This document shows, one piece after another, positions 58,734-64,000 of a stretch of DNA of 64,000 bases. The position numbers and the translations under genes are program-made. Numbering within the stretch: the first letter of the stretch is position 1; each line of letters begins with the position of its first letter. Source of the DNA: Triops longicaudatus (Eukaryota > Arthropoda > Branchiopoda > Notostraca > Triopsidae); the NCBI GenBank assembly GCA_022885665.1, contig JAGQDJ010000156.1:620001-684000 (forward strand), written 5' to 3'. The notes under the pieces are model-generated. The model was not told the origin of the DNA. It did no database searches and saw nothing but the letters and a program-made list of their open reading frames with translations.

Positions 58734-61700
58734 TTCATTTTACTTCATTTTTTTCTAAAGAAAAGAAGACACATGTTGCACTAATTCCTTGACCATCTCT
58801 TCTGTTTTAGTACCCCGTGAATTTAGATATTCGAGAAAATAAAAAAAGGAAGCTCTCAGCAAAAAGATGCAGAACAACAGAAGAAAACTGACAAGCGTAA
58901 CGGTGGGAGTACTAAAGGGGCTGACGGGCAATTTTTTCCAGTGATGTCTTGAAAAGCGGTTAACGTCGAACATTTTGTCTTAATTTTCGGTACCGGAAAT
59001 GTGCCTTGCTAAAGTGAGAGCGACCTAGCACCTGCTCTTGGTGCCCCGACTTCCGCCCTTACCCGTGCTATTTTCCGGATAGAGTTGCTTTTTCAAGTCC
59101 TGAGCCACTTATGAAGTTGCTGAAGTGGAAAAAGCATTACGGGCGCGCAAACGAGTACCCCGTTCTGTTTGTCTGCAGTGCTGCGATACGCATTATCGAT
59201 ACTATACAATACAAACAGTCGTTCGGGTAATTTCCAAGTTGAAGCAGAAAATAGCACAATAAACCATTGGGTTGGTGTTACGGAGCAAAAAATTTGAAAC
59301 GGCAGTGCCTGTGAGAACTGAAAGAAGACTTGAGAAGCTTTTAAAGAAAATGTAATGTCAAATCTCGTAGCACATTGACACCCTATTTGCGCAATCTCCC
59401 TTTTTATTGAATATTAAATAAAATGAGTGAACGAAGTTGCGTTAATGATGCGTTGTACTCAAATAATATTCATTTATTTATTTAACATTAATTTGGTTTC
59501 CTTTAAGTTATAACTGACATTATTTAATCGATTTCACGATATTTAATCACTTTCATTACTTTTGAAAGTTTTATTAGTAGCAATTTCTATTTTTAAATTC
59601 AAATGTTGAACAATAAAAAAACCCGAACAATTCCTATTTGTGTATGATAGATCTCTTCATTTCTAAGTCACAGCAAAAATAATGACACCTATTCTGTACT
59701 TTTTAATGTCTAAGAAAGATGGGCGGGCTCAACAAGGATTGTTGTGTAGTACATGTTATAAATTTCTGGATACGCCTAGTTTAAAAGATGTAACATGTTC
59801 ATATATGGCGCTTATTCTCTGCGTGGAAAATCTAATGCCTATATAATTCGAGACAGTCACTGCAAAACAACGCTTTTTGTGTGCATTGCAAGATTGAGTG
59901 ACTCACATTCGAGCCTTAATGTCCGTCGTACGAAGAAAAGAAACGAAAATAGGTTCTCCGAGGATCGTTGTTTGCGGTCTCGTACTTACCAAGACAAACA
60001 ATCAAGTATGCAAGTCGGTAACGTTATTCACTCAACAGTACCACAACAGAAATCTGCGCTCAATAAATTATCAAGGGAAATAATGTCCGGTATAGCCGAA
60101 TACCCTTTGTTTCCGTATAACGCATGAGTATTGTGGGTAAATTGTAAAGAATGTCATTGTTTAAATGCGAATTTCAAAGCATTTGGTCGCTTGCCTCGAA
60201 TTTTTGTGACATTAGCCTCCCATAAATATATTTAATTATCAAAAAGGAACAAGAATTTTCAGGAAGCCTATAAGGAAAATCACAAGTAGTGTTGTTTTCT
60301 TAATGAGCAATTACGCAAGGGTTCTTGTCAATAATGAGCAACCTGTTATTGACATCTTTCATTTCCACAACTTCCGTTGACGTCTCTTGAATACTAGTCG
60401 CTGGGACAATAGCATGATCAACACTTTCTGTTGTTTCCTATTGCTTCATTCATTACTTTCGTACACAAGTTGGCACCCCAAGGGCCTTTGGGGGTGTGAC
60501 ACACCCTCCCAACAGTCTATTGTAGAACCCTCTTTGTCACCTTGTTTAGGACTTCGTAATTTCTACTTGATGAGACAGTTCTGTGTTTACGCCCATACAA
60601 GGCTTTCTATGTGTCACAGACTTTGTTAAATTATTTTTCCGCAACCAAGTCATGTTAATACCTTGGGTGTCCAATGTTACTTTATTTTTTCAGCTGTAAC
60701 AATACAATTTATACGTTCACTTTTAGCATTAAATTTATACTCTGGGTATACAGTTGAGGCTAAAAAAATTTCGCTGTGAGTCGTTTATTCCGTTTTGAAA
60801 GTTTTTTTTTTTTTTAACGGTGTTGGCCTGTTACTGGGTTTTAAACGGTTAGGTGTACCTACGTAATAAAAATTCGAAGTGACGTGTCCATCTAATGTCC
60901 GTTAATAGAGTCTACTGCATTCAAAATCACACACATACTGGACAAGTACTTTTTGTTAGGGTTTCCTGTTGCTATCGGCGCTAAAAGGCGTCAGTGCTTG
61001 CAGTAGGCTTTTATAGTCGTGATTTAGAATACACTGACAACAGACTGCATGTGGCTGTAAGTTTCTTAAAGTGTGGTGTTACAGACGGCCACTGAATACT
61101 CCCGGCTGATGCTCGGAAGACCTGAATAGCCGTCTTTCACATTTTTGCAACCATTTTTCCCTACTGTTGCCAGTCTTTGTCGCCCAAATAGGACGATTTG
61201 CTCTGGCGCCTCGAACAAACGAAAGGAAGGCCATCATACAAATATGTCATTAGCAACGGGTTACTTGTCTGACCTTCGGTTAGCGTTCTTAGAGGGCTCC
61301 CTATACAGTGTCTTTACATCTGGCGTAAAAATTGCTTTCTATTCACTCAGGCGTTCTATGTAAAAAAAAAAAACAAAAAAAAACACGCTTCTCTCGTTTG
61401 TGTATTTCTTGTTAAGATATCCCTAAAATTTCGAATAGGTTTTGAAACGTAAGCCTTTGAGGTTCTATAAATTCCAGGCAATCTAAGGGCTAATGATTAC
61501 AAATGACGTCTTACACACGCATACAATGCTGTAGTATACATTCCCGCTACGTCAAAGCTCTCCGCCGCTGCTAACAAAAAACTGCACAGAAAAGGTACGA
61601 CAATAACAGAGAAGGCAAAGCAATACAGAAAAGGAAAGACGTATGATCTCACCCGAGTCTGTAGCGGATGACTCCATTATTCCTCTGCTCTAACAACAAG

Positions 61701-62869
61701 AGAAGGAAAAAGCAGAGGAGGATTTTTTTTTTTTTTAATTCCTGACCATTTGTCTTTTGTCTCCATAACTATCCAACTGGGCTTCCTCTGCTTATTCAAA
61801 TCAACTTTGTTGTTAGAAGTTCACGCCCATTTCTCAATGTATTCTTGTCACTCGCCAAGATGCAAAAATATTTATTTCGACTTAGTGGCTCTGTGGTGAA
61901 CTATTGCATTCTTCGAAATAAAAAAAGAGCAAGCAGGCATTACAACAATAAAATCCTCTATGTGTTACAATTATTAGGAGAAGCTCTAATGTAACATCGA
62001 ATTAACATGTTTTCGACAAGATAACTATAACTAACACAGTCTATGTTTGGTAATATTATTACTCTTATTATAATATATACATTATGTATTTATATTAGTT
62101 ATGCACTACTGCAGTAAGTACTAAGTATTTGTATATGGTTATTAAATATCAGTGCTTTTACGGTTATTATGTGATAAATTTCAATGTGCGACTACAAATT
62201 TACAGGAAGAAATTCAGTCATCATTTGAGCCGGTTTTTAACTTCGCGTTTGCGAAAACGATCGTTATTTTTTATTTGCCTTATATACATAACGTTCTTAG
62301 TTCCTTCGCATAGCAGCAACTTTCTTTCCTTTTATGCCTCGTATAAAATTTATTTGAGGAATTAGTATTAAAACCTTAAATTCTATTCTACATTTTATAT
62401 TGATGTAAAAAAAGTTTTATTCGATTTTTGGACACAAATAATAAATACAAAGCAAAATTTAGAACTCTTTTTTTTTTAAAGAAGAATTGCAATGACTGCA
62501 TGCAATTAATTTCGGTTTGCTGTTTTTCCCTTTCTTTCAAGGAACTTTGTAAGGCTATCGCCAGGTTTCTTAATAACAAAGATTCGACTGGCTGGTTGAG
62601 AAGTCTTGTTTTCAATTTCAGTAATCAAATTGCAGAAATGGGAAATATATTTCTTTGAATCTCATTTGTCTATTATTTCGTTTTAATTACACTTTATTTT
62701 TCTCAAGTGTTTACGAGCTTGTCAGTAGCCAGGACATTTATTTGATCAGTTAATAAAGCTTTGGACAAAGTTTGTTTCGTCCACTAACTAAAACTGAAAA
62801 GTGTTAGAATCGTCCCAAATGACCCCTAGGAGTAACCTTTAATTCCGCAAAGTTGCATATGCTCGAGGC

Positions 62870-62893
62870 TCAAAAGGATGACAATCCTTTTGA
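62870..62893. repeat. Perfect 10-bp inverted repeat
   Basis: TCAAAAGGAT and ATCCTTTTGA are separated by GACA, giving a perfect 10-base stem with a 4-base loop. No T tract or gene end is adjacent that would make it a functional terminator. It is probably incidental. Confidence 0.8.
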
Positions 62894-64000
62894 AACCATT
62901 TTAGCATCAGCTTCATAACCTCTTTCGTATATTATGCAACTTTCTTTCGTATGCGTTTCCAGTACCCCGAAACTTGAGAAGTTCATTGTATCATCAGTTG
63001 CCTTTGTGTATTGCATTTCAGAGCTTGCGTATAGTCAGCGTGAACAGACCCTTTGATGTAGTAGGGTATCTGGAGTACATCATTTTACAAAATTGATATT
63101 CTTACGCAATATACAGAGATATATGCATAATTCATGTAAGAAGTGTTGTCGTTCGTTAAGGAACGTTAGGTAAGAAAGCTTCGTCATTGAATACGCTTAC
63201 CTGTTTCATAAAAGAATATTAGGTGACAGACGCACTTAAGAGATAGGGGCGTTCTTGTTTTTGCACAAGTGGATAGAGAAAAAGCAAATCTCAACTTTCT
63301 TTCTGACATGCTACAGATAACGCGGCGACCGTAGCTCGATCAGCTTGAGTCTGCAAAGAATTCCAACGAGGTAGGGCATGCACAGGGAGGGGAAAAAGGA
63401 AAGAGGAAGGCTGAAGAAGAAGGGAAGAGAAAGAGACAGGATCACACAGGCATCACTGCCTGAGACGAAGTAATCAAGAGCAGAGACTACAAACTCAATT
63501 GGCCGAGTGGGAGAATTGCATGGAAGAACCCAGTTAGGTTTTCTTCTTGCGCTTCAAGCTGTCTTTCTTGTTTTACACGCGAAAACATCCCGGGGAAAGT
63601 GTCATTCTGAGGATCGATTCATAAGTAAGGAATGCAGTGCAGGGTACCTAAGAGGGATCATTCACAGAACGCAAAAAGGAGGCGTAGCGCTCGAAGAAAT
63701 CGGCTTTTCTCGCTGGCACTTGATTTGTCTCCTTTCACGAAGCGTAATAATTTTCTTGTCTGCAGAAAAAAAGTATTTTTTATTATTTAACAACCATAAA
63801 CAATTAGAAATAATTACAGTAATCCTCGCTTCATTAAACTCCACACATTCATTTTACAACAAAACTTGGCCGATACAGAAGTACGATGGAATTAATATCT
63901 CAGCAATATTCAGAAAACCTCATTTCCAACAGAGAAGTACTTTAACTCCATGTGTTGAAAGAGCTGTGTCAATATAAATTTCCGGCTTCTTGCTTTTTCA

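Larger units (their letters stand above)
53860..64000. other. No recognised gene
   Basis: Over 10 kb without a family I can name. Frames of 60-156 codons occur. The longest (about 63507-63977, plus) starts with GTG, not ATG, and shows no domain. A stop-free frame of about 147 codons spans roughly 55470-55911 without a start. Features seen are a T/A palindrome (58698-58733), a 10-base hairpin (62870-62893) and several T or A homopolymers (for example near 60805, 61364 and 61723). Confidence 0.45.

Noticed and set aside
63201..63309. Minus-strand ATG frame of 36 codons ending at ACAG|GTAAGC
   Set aside because: The donor is good, but no downstream exon with matching phase was found. Short ATG-to-donor frames occur by chance.
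63507..63977. 156-codon plus-strand frame with a hydrophobic start
   Set aside because: The first codon is GTG, not ATG. The hydrophobic stretch is not followed by a recognisable domain, and the second half looks like intergenic composition.

Overview
This is a eukaryotic nuclear window, almost certainly from an animal. Its genes are split by GT-AG introns, many only 55-70 bases long, and lie among long AT-rich stretches with no recognisable gene. The IDLSRF-type LDLa prohormone at 8.8-17.5 kb belongs to a family known to me from arthropods, so an arthropod or close ecdysozoan is my best guess. The axonemal dynein light chain at 44-45 kb implies that the lineage still builds motile axonemes, for example flagellated sperm. 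I cannot name a species.

Layout. 1-5 kb: PPP2R3C (minus strand, 3' end beyond the window) and GTF2A1/TFIIA-alpha-beta (plus) diverge from a 251-base shared promoter. 5-8 kb: no gene seen. 8-17.5 kb: IDLSRF-like prohormone, four coding exons, with a possible alternative first exon inside intron 1. 19.9-20.6 kb: a two-exon, 92-residue unrecognised ORF. 21.8-28.1 kb: a DUSP10/MKP-5-type MAP kinase phosphatase (rhodanese plus dual-specificity phosphatase). 32.4-34.9 kb: VRK1/ballchen kinase. 35.1-42.2 kb: tuberin (TSC2), minus strand, convergent with VRK1. 44.2-45.3 kb: DNALI1. 45.3-47.9 kb: UBE3D and DCPS, both minus strand and only 65 bases apart. 47.9-64 kb: no recognised gene, only candidate exons and a foldback-like repeat.

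The genes serve several processes and do not form one pathway. Growth and stress signalling is represented by TSC2, DUSP10 and PPP2R3C. General transcription and mRNA turnover are represented by GTF2A1 and DCPS. The rest are chromatin/mitotic kinase (VRK1), cilia (DNALI1), ubiquitin (UBE3D) and peptide signalling.

The observations most worth a second look are: the DCPS-UBE3D junction, where an in-frame fusion or an overlapping stop/start can be produced by an alternative short intron; the replacement of the IDLSRF core by a different sequence of the same length; a cluster of full CRE palindromes around DUSP10; a GC-AG intron in DNALI1; and several mobile-element remnants (a hAT MITE with perfect 8-base duplications, pogo/mariner-like inverted-repeat fragments, and a foldback-type element with repetitive arms). 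All exon joins come from reading splice signals and reading frames by eye; no alignment or RNA data were available.
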